DNA of 5,642 nucleotides from positions 1 to 5,642 of the forward strand of contig DAOWAL010000083.1 of NCBI GenBank assembly GCA_030634615.1. The letters are read 5' to 3'. Below, piece by piece: positions 1-5,441 of this stretch (position 1 is its first letter; each line of letters opens with the position of its first letter). The translations under genes were made by a program, and so were the position numbers. The notes below the pieces were generated by a model. That model had not been told where the DNA came from, did not search any database, and was given only the letters and a program-made list of their open reading frames with translations. This stretch comes from Candidatus Aenigmatarchaeota archaeon. Its GTDB lineage: Archaea; Aenigmatarchaeota; Aenigmatarchaeia; QMZP01; QMZT01.

Positions 1-262
1 CGGTGGTACCCAGAGGGTAAAATATACCCTGAAATGTTATGACAAAAGCTGATATTATCACGAAAAATTTTGAAAAACCGTAAATATCTCTCAAAGGAAG
101 TTTATTTGCAAAAAAAATCAAAACGTTGAACATGAAAAGTGAAAAAAGATAGGAAATATCTGAGGATAAAACAGAAAAAACTGAAACTAAAAAAAAGAAA
201 AATAGCTTTGTTTTCGGATCGAGACAATGAAAAAAACTTTTTTTTTCAATATAAAATAACAT
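1..262 (-). CDS. ecfT: ECF transporter transmembrane protein EcfT (CbiQ family), N-terminal 87 codons, cut by window edge
   Basis: Reading the minus strand from the ATG at 262-260, the frame stays open to the left edge. It is the T subunit of an energy-coupling factor transporter: the membrane scaffold linking the ATPase to the substrate-binding S component. The N-terminus contains HCLDPKTKL (residues 12-20), matching the hallmark H-x-L-D-P-R/K-T-K-L at the cytoplasmic edge of the first helix in EcfT/CbiQ proteins. Hydrophobic stretches follow at about 21-33, 37-53 and 68-83, ending in FQGIFYPLG, a recognisable EcfT-like segment. The start is 2 bases past the ATPase stop and has an SD (AGAGGT, 274-269) 6 bases upstream, so translation is coupled. 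The poly-T character of the region reflects Phe codons and is not a terminator. Roughly two thirds of the protein, including the expected coupling helices, lies outside the window. Family assignment is fairly secure. Confidence 0.88.
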   Translation of the reverse strand, partial: MLFYIEKKSFFHCLDPKTKLFFFFLVSVFSVLSSDISYLFSLFMFNVLIFFANKLPLRDIYGFSKFFVIISAFVITFQGIFYPLGTT

Positions 263-264
263 GA

Positions 265-1062
265 TTAGACCTCTAAAATCTTTTTAAAGTCGATTTTAAC
301 GCCGCGTTTTTTCAGCATGTTTGATATCCTGATTGTCTTTGGTATTTCAATTCCGATTTTTTCAAGCAAAGGGTTTGAAAAAACGTCGTAAGGGGATCCG
401 TTGAGCACAAACTTACCTTTATCCAGAACAAGTATCCTGTCAGTATATTTCAACAACCATTCAACCTTATGTTCTATGACTATTATAGTCTTTTTCCTCT
501 TTTTTAGTTTGAGCAGTATGTCGTATATTCCTTTTGTTGCCCTGTAATCAAGCTGGGATGTCGGTTCGTCGAGGACAAGTATATCCGGATCCATTACAAG
601 GACACTCGCCATGCAAACCTTTTGTTTTTGTCCATGTGAAAGGGTAAAGGTCTCCCTGTCTGAAATATCATTCATGCCCAGATCGTTAATGACATTCTCA
701 ACCTTTTTTTTTATTTCATCTTTCGAAAGGCCCATATTCTCAAGCCCGAAAGATATCTCATCCTTAACGTCTATGGAAAATATTTGCGAATCAGGATCCT
801 GGAACACCATGCCTATATGCTTTGCCATGTCAAACACCTTGAACTTTTTTGTGTTTTTGCCGCATATCTCGACATCACCTGAAAAACTGCCCTTTATCAT
901 GTTTGGGATTATACCGTTGAGACACATTGAAAAAGTAGTTTTACCTGATCCCGTACTGCCGACAATACCAACAATTTCACCGTCCTTTACATCAAGGCTT
1001 ATATCGTTGAGTACGGGTATTTCCGAATATGAAAATTTGAGATTCTTTATGTTTATTCCCAT
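265..1062 (-). CDS. ecfA: ECF transporter ATP-binding protein (EcfA/CbiO family)
   Basis: This is a 265-residue ABC ATPase that powers vitamin import through EcfT. Visible motifs are Walker A GSTGSGKTT (35-43), Q-loop MVFQDPDSQIF (85-95, Q88), signature LSHGQKQ (141-147, His replacing the usual first Gly of LSGGQ), Walker B ILVLDEPT (161-168, catalytic E166), D-loop SQLD (169-172) and switch His198 in IVIEHK. The FQDPDSQ Q-loop is typical of EcfA/CbiO rather than other ABC importers. Residues after about 220 form the short C-terminal extension common in this family. I chose the ATG at 1062-1060 because AAAGG lies 8 bases upstream and the conserved beta strand (INIKNLKFSY) begins there; an upstream ATG at 1104 would add 14 residues unlike the family. 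The gene overlaps the S-component gene by 10 bases. Only one ATPase is visible, whereas many ECF transporters use two, so a second may lie to the left or this one may form a homodimer. Confidence 0.93.
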   Translation of the reverse strand: MGINIKNLKFSYSEIPVLNDISLDVKDGEIVGIVGSTGSGKTTFSMCLNGIIPNMIKGSFSGDVEICGKNTKKFKVFDMAKHIGMVFQDPDSQIFSIDVKDEISFGLENMGLSKDEIKKKVENVINDLGMNDISDRETFTLSHGQKQKVCMASVLVMDPDILVLDEPTSQLDYRATKGIYDILLKLKKRKKTIIVIEHKVEWLLKYTDRILVLDKGKFVLNGSPYDVFSNPLLEKIGIEIPKTIRISNMLKKRGVKIDFKKILEV

Positions 1063-1610
1063 ATACAAAACCTTTCCAGTTTTGACCTGAAAATAAGCAT
1101 CCATGCAACCGAAAATTCAAGTATCCCCTGAACCGCATTAAGACCGAATATTATCCACCACGGCAAAAATTCAATTGCCTGAACCGGAGTCATTCCCGTC
1201 CATATGGGTATTGCATAAAAATAATTCAACGGTATGACCAGAAATCCTCTCAGGATCAACGCAAAAATAACGCTTATTGCTATAACTTTGGGTCTGCGGA
1301 AATCCGAAAGACTGAGTTTTGAGAACTTCTGGTAAAGAAAAGGCACAAACCACATTGAAAACGTAGCAACCCATTTCATCAGAGCACCCAGCCAAGTGCT
1401 AGGAGCAATAAGTGTTATTATTATGGCAGATACAATAGATGTTGCAAGAGCGCCTCTCCACCCGAAAAGAAAGTAAGCCAGAATCCATGGTATTGCCACC
1501 AGATCTATCCACATGCCCCACGGGCTAAGATAACCCAAATGCACTATTTGAAAAACAGCCGAAATTGCGGCAAGTATTCCTGCTGATGTTACAACTATAG
1601 TATTTTTCAT
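1053..1610 (-). CDS. ECF transporter S component, probably riboflavin-specific (RibU-like)
   Basis: This is a 185-residue, very hydrophobic protein with about six membrane segments (near residues 4-24, 33-50, 53-70, 73-94, 107-127 and 150-175), the size and topology of ECF substrate-binding (S) components. The first helix contains A-x-x-x-A spacing (A10/A14/A18), the small-residue motif by which S components pack against EcfT. The MWIDLVAIPWILAYFLFGW stretch (33-51) resembles the segment in RibU-like proteins where a loop leads into a D-x-x-x-I-P helix. Substrate specificity is inferred from position: it sits between the riboflavin kinase and the ECF ATPase. The start is firm. Its ATG overlaps the kinase TGA (ATGA, 1610-1607), and a strong SD (AGAGGTGA, 1622-1615) is 4 bases upstream. 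It could carry another vitamin, but flavin is the simplest reading. Confidence 0.82.
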   Translation of the reverse strand: MKNTIVVTSAGILAAISAVFQIVHLGYLSPWGMWIDLVAIPWILAYFLFGWRGALATSIVSAIIITLIAPSTWLGALMKWVATFSMWFVPFLYQKFSKLSLSDFRRPKVIAISVIFALILRGFLVIPLNYFYAIPIWTGMTPVQAIEFLPWWIIFGLNAVQGILEFSVAWMLIFRSKLERFCIWE

Positions 1611-2263
1611 GATCTCACCTCTATGTGGACATAGTCATTGTCTTTTAATGATAATTCTTTTCTCAGATTGACTGGTGATATTATTTCTACAATATCAGAA
1701 GGGTGATGGGTTCTCTCCGGTATTATTACAGCTCCCTTTATTTTTTTGTTTATTACACAAGCAAAAGATAGTATATTACCAAATGTTCTTTTATTCCGCT
1801 CAAATCCCTTGATCAATATTGGTTTTCTTTTCTGCATTTCAATTTTTGCTTTTATATCATGAACACTTTTCATTCGAATATTAAGTGTACCAAGATGTGG
1901 TCGGAAGCCGTTCTTTTCATGGAACTGCATAAAGTATTTATCTTGACCAACATAGTAACTACCTTCACCTGATCCCGATACAAGATTACCACCAAATGAA
2001 ATTGCATCTTCACCTGAACGTTCTATTATATTTCGTAACTCTATGTATTTTTTTCTCATGAATGATATTCCCTTATCAGTAATTGTTATTATTTGACCTC
2101 TGTGCTGGGAAGTTCTTCCAATAAGACCATGGGTTTCAAGATATCTTATTTTTCTTGATATTGTCTGCTGAGAAGAGTCAAGTTTTTTTGCAAGAGCAGA
2201 TGTTGTAACATTGCCCTTTCTTTTGGAAAGTTCTATCAGAATGTCAAGTATTTCTTTTGCCAT
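1607..2263 (-). CDS. rbkR: CTP-dependent riboflavin kinase fused to a winged-helix DNA-binding domain (RbkR type)
   Basis: The 218-residue protein has two parts. Residues 1-75 form a winged helix (KGNVTTSALAKKLDSSQQTI with a recognition helix about 31-43, wing near 48-62). Residues about 88-218 are the archaeal riboflavin kinase domain (DUF120), which transfers phosphate from CTP to riboflavin to make FMN. Diagnostic motifs are GGNLVSGSGEGSYYV (91-105), GFRPHLGTLNIRM (119-131) and IPERTHHPSDIVEI (181-194). Archaeal proteins with this fusion are known as RbkR, acting both as kinase and as transcriptional repressor of flavin genes. I chose ATG 2263-2261, although the frame opens 21 codons earlier at a GTG (2326). 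The ATG gives the family's usual length, lacks an SD, and sits 27 bases from a TATA-like box, fitting a leaderless mRNA. The S-component gene overlaps its stop by 4 bases. Confidence 0.93.
   Translation of the reverse strand: MAKEILDILIELSKRKGNVTTSALAKKLDSSQQTISRKIRYLETHGLIGRTSQHRGQIITITDKGISFMRKKYIELRNIIERSGEDAISFGGNLVSGSGEGSYYVGQDKYFMQFHEKNGFRPHLGTLNIRMKSVHDIKAKIEMQKRKPILIKGFERNKRTFGNILSFACVINKKIKGAVIIPERTHHPSDIVEIISPVNLRKELSLKDNDYVHIEVRS
1615..1622 (-). promoter_or_regulatory. Strong Shine-Dalgarno site for the S-component gene
   Basis: On the minus strand AGAGGTGA lies 4 bases before the ATG at 1610, within the last codons of rbkR. It is a long match to the archaeal anti-SD sequence (CACCTC core). 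With the ATGA stop/start overlap it indicates translational coupling of kinase and transporter. Confidence 0.75.
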
Positions 2264-2281
2264 AGAATGTATTTTGGTGTT

Positions 2282-2319
2282 ATTACTTAAAAATGTTATG
2301 CTTAACGAAAATGAGTAAT
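2282..2319 (-). promoter_or_regulatory. Nested palindrome over the rbkR promoter, candidate autoregulatory operator
   Basis: The minus strand has an inner dyad GTTAAGCATAAC (2306-2295; 10 of 12 positions symmetric) and outer arms ATTACT (2319-2314) and AGTAAT (2287-2282) that are perfect reverse complements. Both dyads share exactly the same centre, between 2300 and 2301, with 7-base spacers on each side. The element includes the last six bases of the TATA-like box and covers the BRE position, so a bound protein would block TBP/TFB. The gene it precedes encodes a winged-helix flavin regulator, making autoregulation the natural inference. I do not know the operator sequence for this lineage, so binding is untested. 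Confidence 0.5.
2286..2294 (-). promoter_or_regulatory. TATA-like box of the rbkR-ECF operon
   Basis: The minus strand reads ATTTTTAAG, centred 27 bases upstream of the A of the rbkR ATG (2263). That is the standard TATA-to-start distance of archaeal promoters, so transcription should begin at or next to the start codon, giving a leaderless mRNA. No SD is seen before this ATG. No convincing purine-rich BRE is visible upstream. The box overlaps the dyad at 2282-2319. Confidence 0.6.
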
Positions 2320-2322
2320 TAT

Positions 2323-2820
2323 TCACTCTTCTTCAAGTGAACCCATGCTGTACATCTCTTTTATAATTGCAACAAACTTTTCAGTCATCTCTCTGCAACG
2401 TTCCAATAGGGTTTTTCTGACAGCATTGTAAAAAACGTGCCAGTATATCCACCACATGAACATTACGAACTTGTTACCTTCAAATTTGTGCCTGACGGTT
2501 GGTTCAATTTCCATTCTAAATGTACCCTCGTTTTTGGCTTTGTATTTGAATCCGACCATTTTAACAGAAAAAATAATCTTAGAAAATCTACCAGTTGTTC
2601 CGGTATGTAGGGCCATTCTATGATGATACATTTGTATTGGATCGCCTGACCAGTCCCACATCCACCTGGGCTCGCCTGTTCCCACTGTTGTAACTTCAAA
2701 ACAATTTCTTAGTATAGCTGTTCCCTCACGTGTCCATGCAAGTGGATCAGAACCAGAATAATTTATCCACCTAGTCCTTCTGGGGGCAAGACAATCATCA
2801 TCAATCTGGAATTTACCCAT
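2323..2820 (-). CDS. Protein of unknown function, 165 residues, divergent paralogue of the upstream gene
   Basis: I do not recognise this protein. It is soluble-looking and tryptophan-rich (8 of 165), with aromatic clusters PRWMWDWSG (51-59) and FMWWIYWHVFY (121-131). The middle (about 79-108) alternates hydrophobic and polar residues as beta strands do. The last 45 residues look helical. No signal peptide is evident, and the WW-rich segment is amphipathic or membrane-associated at most. Start choice: ATG 2820-2818 has GGGTGAT (2831-2825) 4 bases upstream; a GTG three codons earlier lies inside that SD. The upstream gene's TGA is part of the same SD, leaving a 5-base gap, so the two are coupled. 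Its C-terminal half aligns with the neighbour (WH..FY, then R, then CR.MT at matching spacing). It ends 59 bases before rbkR, which has its own promoter. Confidence 0.85.
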   Translation of the reverse strand: MGKFQIDDDCLAPRRTRWINYSGSDPLAWTREGTAILRNCFEVTTVGTGEPRWMWDWSGDPIQMYHHRMALHTGTTGRFSKIIFSVKMVGFKYKAKNEGTFRMEIEPTVRHKFEGNKFVMFMWWIYWHVFYNAVRKTLLERCREMTEKFVAIIKEMYSMGSLEEE

Positions 2821-2825
2821 TAAAA

Positions 2826-3344
2826 TCACCCGCTCTCTTCTCTAAGCTGTCTGAGGAATTCATGAATGTTTCTGCCAAGTATTGATGTCATGTTTCTGCA
2901 GTCATCTGCATATTCTTCCCTTTTCTTAAAATAGAACGATCTATGCCACATTACACGCATCATTTCATAAAAAAGTGATCTCTGCCATATGGTGTCCTGG
3001 GGGTATTCTGTTCTCATGACAGGTTTTATTATAATTTCCGCCTTTCCTGATTTTTCATCACCATAACCAGATATGTCGACTCTTATGTAAAGGTATGTAA
3101 ATAAATCCATGTCTTTATGAATATACCATCTAACCTTGAATTTTTCCTTTTCACCTTTACCCCAGTTGAATTTTTCTTCCTGAATGTCTGCATCAGATAC
3201 CTTGAAAACTGCTTTCATAAGGTCATATACCTTGTAATAAAGTTTTGATGGATTTGGCCCGATATAGTTTATATTAGCTCTTATGGGCTTTTCCCTGAAA
3301 CAATATTCCTGTAATACCAATTTTGTCCTTGCAAACTGGGGCAT
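2826..3344 (-). CDS. Protein of unknown function, 172 residues, first gene of a paralogue pair
   Basis: I do not recognise this protein. The N-terminus (1-28) is basic. A charged stretch (EEKFNWGKGEKEKFKVRW, 56-73) leads into apparent beta strands (81-91, 101-108), then RTEYPQDTIWQRSLFYEMM (111-129) and a helical C-terminus. The charged, alternating middle and helical tail suggest a small alpha/beta cytoplasmic protein; no signal peptide or true membrane helix is seen. It shares with the downstream protein a P..R pair (108/111 versus 107/110) and the C-terminal pattern W133-H134, F137-Y138, R142, C149-R150, M152-T153. The ATG at 3344-3342 has a clear SD (AAGGAG, 3358-3353) 8 bases upstream, so the mRNA has a leader. 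It heads a two-gene minus-strand unit facing away from the small membrane protein gene. Confidence 0.86.
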   Translation of the reverse strand: MPQFARTKLVLQEYCFREKPIRANINYIGPNPSKLYYKVYDLMKAVFKVSDADIQEEKFNWGKGEKEKFKVRWYIHKDMDLFTYLYIRVDISGYGDEKSGKAEIIIKPVMRTEYPQDTIWQRSLFYEMMRVMWHRSFYFKKREEYADDCRNMTSILGRNIHEFLRQLREESG

Positions 3345-3392
3345 ATAATCGTCTCCTTCACTGTTTTATTATATTTATATTTGCACCAGTGA

Positions 3393-3401
3393 AATTATAA
3401 A
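3393..3401 (-). promoter_or_regulatory. Candidate TATA box for the leftward unknown gene pair
   Basis: The minus strand reads TTTATAATT. A start site about 26 bases downstream would fall near 3371, giving a leader of roughly 27 bases that retains the SD at 3358-3353. Another AT-rich stretch (3369-3380) would start transcription too close to the ATG to keep the SD. The whole region is AT-rich, so the exact box is uncertain. Confidence 0.4.
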
Positions 3402-3410
3402 TTAATATAT
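3402..3410 (+). promoter_or_regulatory. Candidate TATA box for the small membrane protein gene
   Basis: TTAATATAT is centred 25 bases before the ATG at 3431, which has no SD. This suits a leaderless transcript. It abuts the opposing candidate box at 3393-3401, so the two promoters would lie back to back. AT-richness makes the exact box uncertain. Confidence 0.42.
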
Positions 3411-3430
3411 CAAAATAAACAGTGTTTTGT

Positions 3431-3628
3431 ATGATTTGGTGGTTAGTTTTCAAGATTATCGGCATTGTAATGATGATAATAGGCGGTCTAATGGTGGTTT
3501 TAGGTCCAGGAGTACCGTCACATCAGGAAGTAAGGGGTAGCAACAGCGGAACTAATTTTGGTCTCAGCGCAATTGTTATCGGAATTATTTTGATAGTAGT
3601 TGGCGGATTTATTTTGTTTAGTCCATGA
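3431..3628 (+). CDS. Small membrane protein with two transmembrane helices, unknown function
   Basis: This 65-residue protein is almost entirely two hydrophobic helices, about residues 2-24 (WWLVFKIIGIVMMIIGGLMVVL) and 44-63 (LSAIVIGIILIVVGGFILF). They are joined by a polar loop of about 18 residues with Pro, Gly, Ser and one Arg, and carry glycine pairs (IIGG, VVGG) of the kind that permit tight helix packing. There is no known catalytic motif. A hairpin topology with both ends on the same side of the membrane is likely. I chose ATG 3431 over the GTG at 3422 because it is 25 bases from a TATA-like box and neither has an SD. The next gene begins 35 bases downstream with its own apparent promoter. 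Function is unknown; it might be an accessory membrane anchor. Confidence 0.75.
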   Translation: MIWWLVFKIIGIVMMIIGGLMVVLGPGVPSHQEVRGSNSGTNFGLSAIVIGIILIVVGGFILFSP

Positions 3629-3641
3629 AAAGAATTTTTAT
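3627..3641 (+). promoter_or_regulatory. BRE/TATA promoter of the 584-residue protein gene
   Basis: A purine-rich stretch GAAAAGAA (3627-3634), BRE-like, is followed by TTTTTAT (3635-3641), centred 26 bases before the ATG at 3664. No SD precedes that ATG, so a leaderless transcript is predicted. The element overlaps the stop codon of the small membrane protein gene. Confidence 0.58.
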
Positions 3642-3663
3642 CCTTTGTATACAATAATTAACC

Positions 3664-5418
3664 ATGGCAGAAGTTGAAAGGCCTCTTCAGAAGATGGAAA
3701 AGGCAAGGGAAAAATCAAAAGAAGAGAAGGAAAAAGCGAAGTACAGAAAAGAACTGAAAAAATGGGAAAAAGTGCTGAAAGACTATGATACTGTTGTAGA
3801 TTATTTTCTATGGAAGGCCAGAGATGGGAAAGGTATATGGGGGGATGTTGTCGTAAGCCCAGCACTTCTTGATCAGATTGTGACATTAAATCCAGTATGT
3901 CTTGAAGGTCAGGCTGAAATAATTTATAATGTTTTTGTTTACAGATGCGCAAAATGGCACTACAGTATGGAAAAAGCTGATGAATATTTTACATTATCTC
4001 CGACAGCTCCACCAGCATTTGCCGGTGTAATGAATCAGAGAGAACGGTATGAAGGTCAGGTAAAATCAGGACTTGCATCCGCTGCACAGGCTGTTGCTGA
4101 TTATGAACTTTTGAAGCATGACGAAAGGAAGTACAGAGAAATACTGGATTATTTTGAAATGGGTAAAAAAGACGAACACATACTGAGAGCATTGTTCATA
4201 GACCGTGTCGATGCTTATACAGGAGAAGGCTATTCGATGATAAGCATGGCGAAACGTTGGCCAACAATAATAGCTGATTTTCTTAACATGAAATCCGAAT
4301 GGAGAGATAAAAAAGTTATACGAGAGGGGCTGAAAGTAACAGACGTTGAAGCTAGTGTACTGAAAACCAAGAATGAACTTTTCATAGAATGGAAAAAATT
4401 GTTCTTCCCGGATGTAAGAGAAAGGTATGGCAGGATAAAGAATTTGCTTGAATCCAGGAGAAGATCAATAGATGAATACAGGGAATGGTTAAAGCCATAC
4501 GTCAACAGATTGAAATTGATTAAGCAACATGCTGAGTTCAAAACAGCTGCTTCAAATCTTACAGATATAACAAAGAGCATACAATCACCCGATGGTGAGG
4601 TTTTCACAAAAATATGGTTCTGGAAAAGGATTAGTCCTGAAGAAGTGGGCAAACCAATGGTTATTCAGGGGTGGGGTGAAATACCACTTTTCGATGACTG
4701 GGTCAAAGAACACATAATACTTCTGGAAGCGAAATATGATTTGATAATATCTGAGGAAGAGATAAGTGCATTAGCAGATGCCTGGTCTGGAGGAAAAGGC
4801 GAATGGTCAGAAGGAAGAAAAGGAGAAGGTACGGGATTGTACCACAAGCGTTTGGGTGAAAGGGTTGCAATGTACCCAACCGTGCAAATAGACAACAGGT
4901 TCCTTTACTACTTTTTCATTGATTTGGACTATGTATGTGATTACAAGAAAGGTTCATCCGGGCCCATGGTTCTTGAAGACCAGTACTGGCATTTCCATCC
5001 GTTTTTGGTCTCTAAAAATTTTGTGCTTTTGATATTGCTTGAACTTGAGTTCAAGAGGAGGAAATTCTCAAAGGAAATAACAAAATTGATTGGTGTTAAA
5101 GAACACGAGGAAGAATACATGAAAGAGGCCAGAAAGATGTGGCCTGGCGACGACGTTGATGAAGAAGAGAAAATAAAACTTGGTGATAAGTGGAGAAAAT
5201 CGTGGAATGACAGCAAAAATAATTGGATAAAGAGGAGAAGCAAGCTGAAAAAATCCCTTAGGCCTGTTTTGAAATATTTCATTAAATTGGGACCGTACGA
5301 GATAAATGCCGTGCAAAGAATATCGAAAACTTATGCTTTATATTTTGGCGCTGAGATTGCAGAACTTAGAAATCTCATAAAGGAAACATCTTACAAAATA
5401 AGCGGCCAGAGACCATAA
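3664..5418 (+). CDS. Large soluble protein of unknown function (584 residues) with coiled-coil N-terminus, Trp-rich
   Basis: I do not recognise this protein. Residues 4-45 are highly charged (Lys/Glu) and probably form a coiled coil. A second helical region spans about 124-210 and contains the distinctive block ALFIDRVDAYTGEGY (176-190) followed by SMAKRWPTIIADFL (194-207). Residues 230-295 are again helical and basic. A probably more globular part (315-465) includes YPTVQIDNRFLYYFF (404-418) and DQYWHFHPFLVSKNF (439-453). The C-terminus (470-584) is strongly charged, then helical. Tryptophan is unusually common (19 of 584). No signal peptide, transmembrane segment, Walker motif, zinc-binding cluster or obvious nuclease motif is visible. 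The ATG at 3664 is 26 bases from a BRE/TATA element and lacks an SD. Predominantly helical, charged architecture suggests a structural, scaffold or nucleic-acid-associated role, but this is inference only. Confidence 0.88.
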   Translation: MAEVERPLQKMEKAREKSKEEKEKAKYRKELKKWEKVLKDYDTVVDYFLWKARDGKGIWGDVVVSPALLDQIVTLNPVCLEGQAEIIYNVFVYRCAKWHYSMEKADEYFTLSPTAPPAFAGVMNQRERYEGQVKSGLASAAQAVADYELLKHDERKYREILDYFEMGKKDEHILRALFIDRVDAYTGEGYSMISMAKRWPTIIADFLNMKSEWRDKKVIREGLKVTDVEASVLKTKNELFIEWKKLFFPDVRERYGRIKNLLESRRRSIDEYREWLKPYVNRLKLIKQHAEFKTAASNLTDITKSIQSPDGEVFTKIWFWKRISPEEVGKPMVIQGWGEIPLFDDWVKEHIILLEAKYDLIISEEEISALADAWSGGKGEWSEGRKGEGTGLYHKRLGERVAMYPTVQIDNRFLYYFFIDLDYVCDYKKGSSGPMVLEDQYWHFHPFLVSKNFVLLILLELEFKRRKFSKEITKLIGVKEHEEEYMKEARKMWPGDDVDEEEKIKLGDKWRKSWNDSKNNWIKRRSKLKKSLRPVLKYFIKLGPYEINAVQRISKTYALYFGAEIAELRNLIKETSYKISGQRP

Positions 5419-5441
5419 ACATAATAAATGTGGGTTGTAGT

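Larger units (their letters stand above)
3359..3424. repeat. Perfect 8-bp inverted repeat spanning the divergent intergenic region
   Basis: CACTGTTT (3359-3366) and AAACAGTG (3417-3424) are exact reverse complements around a 50-base AT-rich spacer. With one base of slippage the match extends to ATT/AAT on the inner side. Each divergent gene therefore has the same AAACAGTG a short distance upstream of its start, in its own reading direction. A further CAGTG occurs at 3386-3390. This could be a shared regulator site; chance cannot be excluded in AT-rich DNA. Confidence 0.4.

Noticed and set aside
189..250. Oligo-T runs on the minus strand and an A/T inverted repeat (about 227-250), resembling an archaeal terminator after the ATPase gene.
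   Set aside because: The stretch lies inside an open EcfT reading frame and is explained by Phe and Lys codons; the operon continues through it.
611..1090. Plus-strand open frame opposite the ATPase gene.
   Set aside because: It is antisense to a gene with all ABC motifs intact, with no SD, promoter or recognisable protein character.
1060..1104. Upstream ATG at 1104 as the ATPase start.
   Set aside because: It would add 14 residues unlike the family and a 52-base overlap with the S gene. ATG 1062 has an SD and begins at the conserved strand.
3422..3430. GTG at 3422 as the start of the small membrane protein.
   Set aside because: It has no SD; the ATG three codons later is at leaderless distance from a TATA-like box. 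The GTG also overlaps the inverted repeat. It remains possible.
3638..5282. Several minus-strand open frames opposite the 584-residue protein gene.
   Set aside because: They have low-complexity Ser/Phe/Leu composition typical of the complement of Lys/Glu-rich coding DNA, and no start signals.
2323..5418. Reading the unknown genes as an antiviral, toxin-antitoxin or secretion system.
   Set aside because: No nuclease, NTPase, cyclase, toxin or phage-structural motif is visible; a two-helix protein and Trp-rich soluble proteins are not enough for such a claim.
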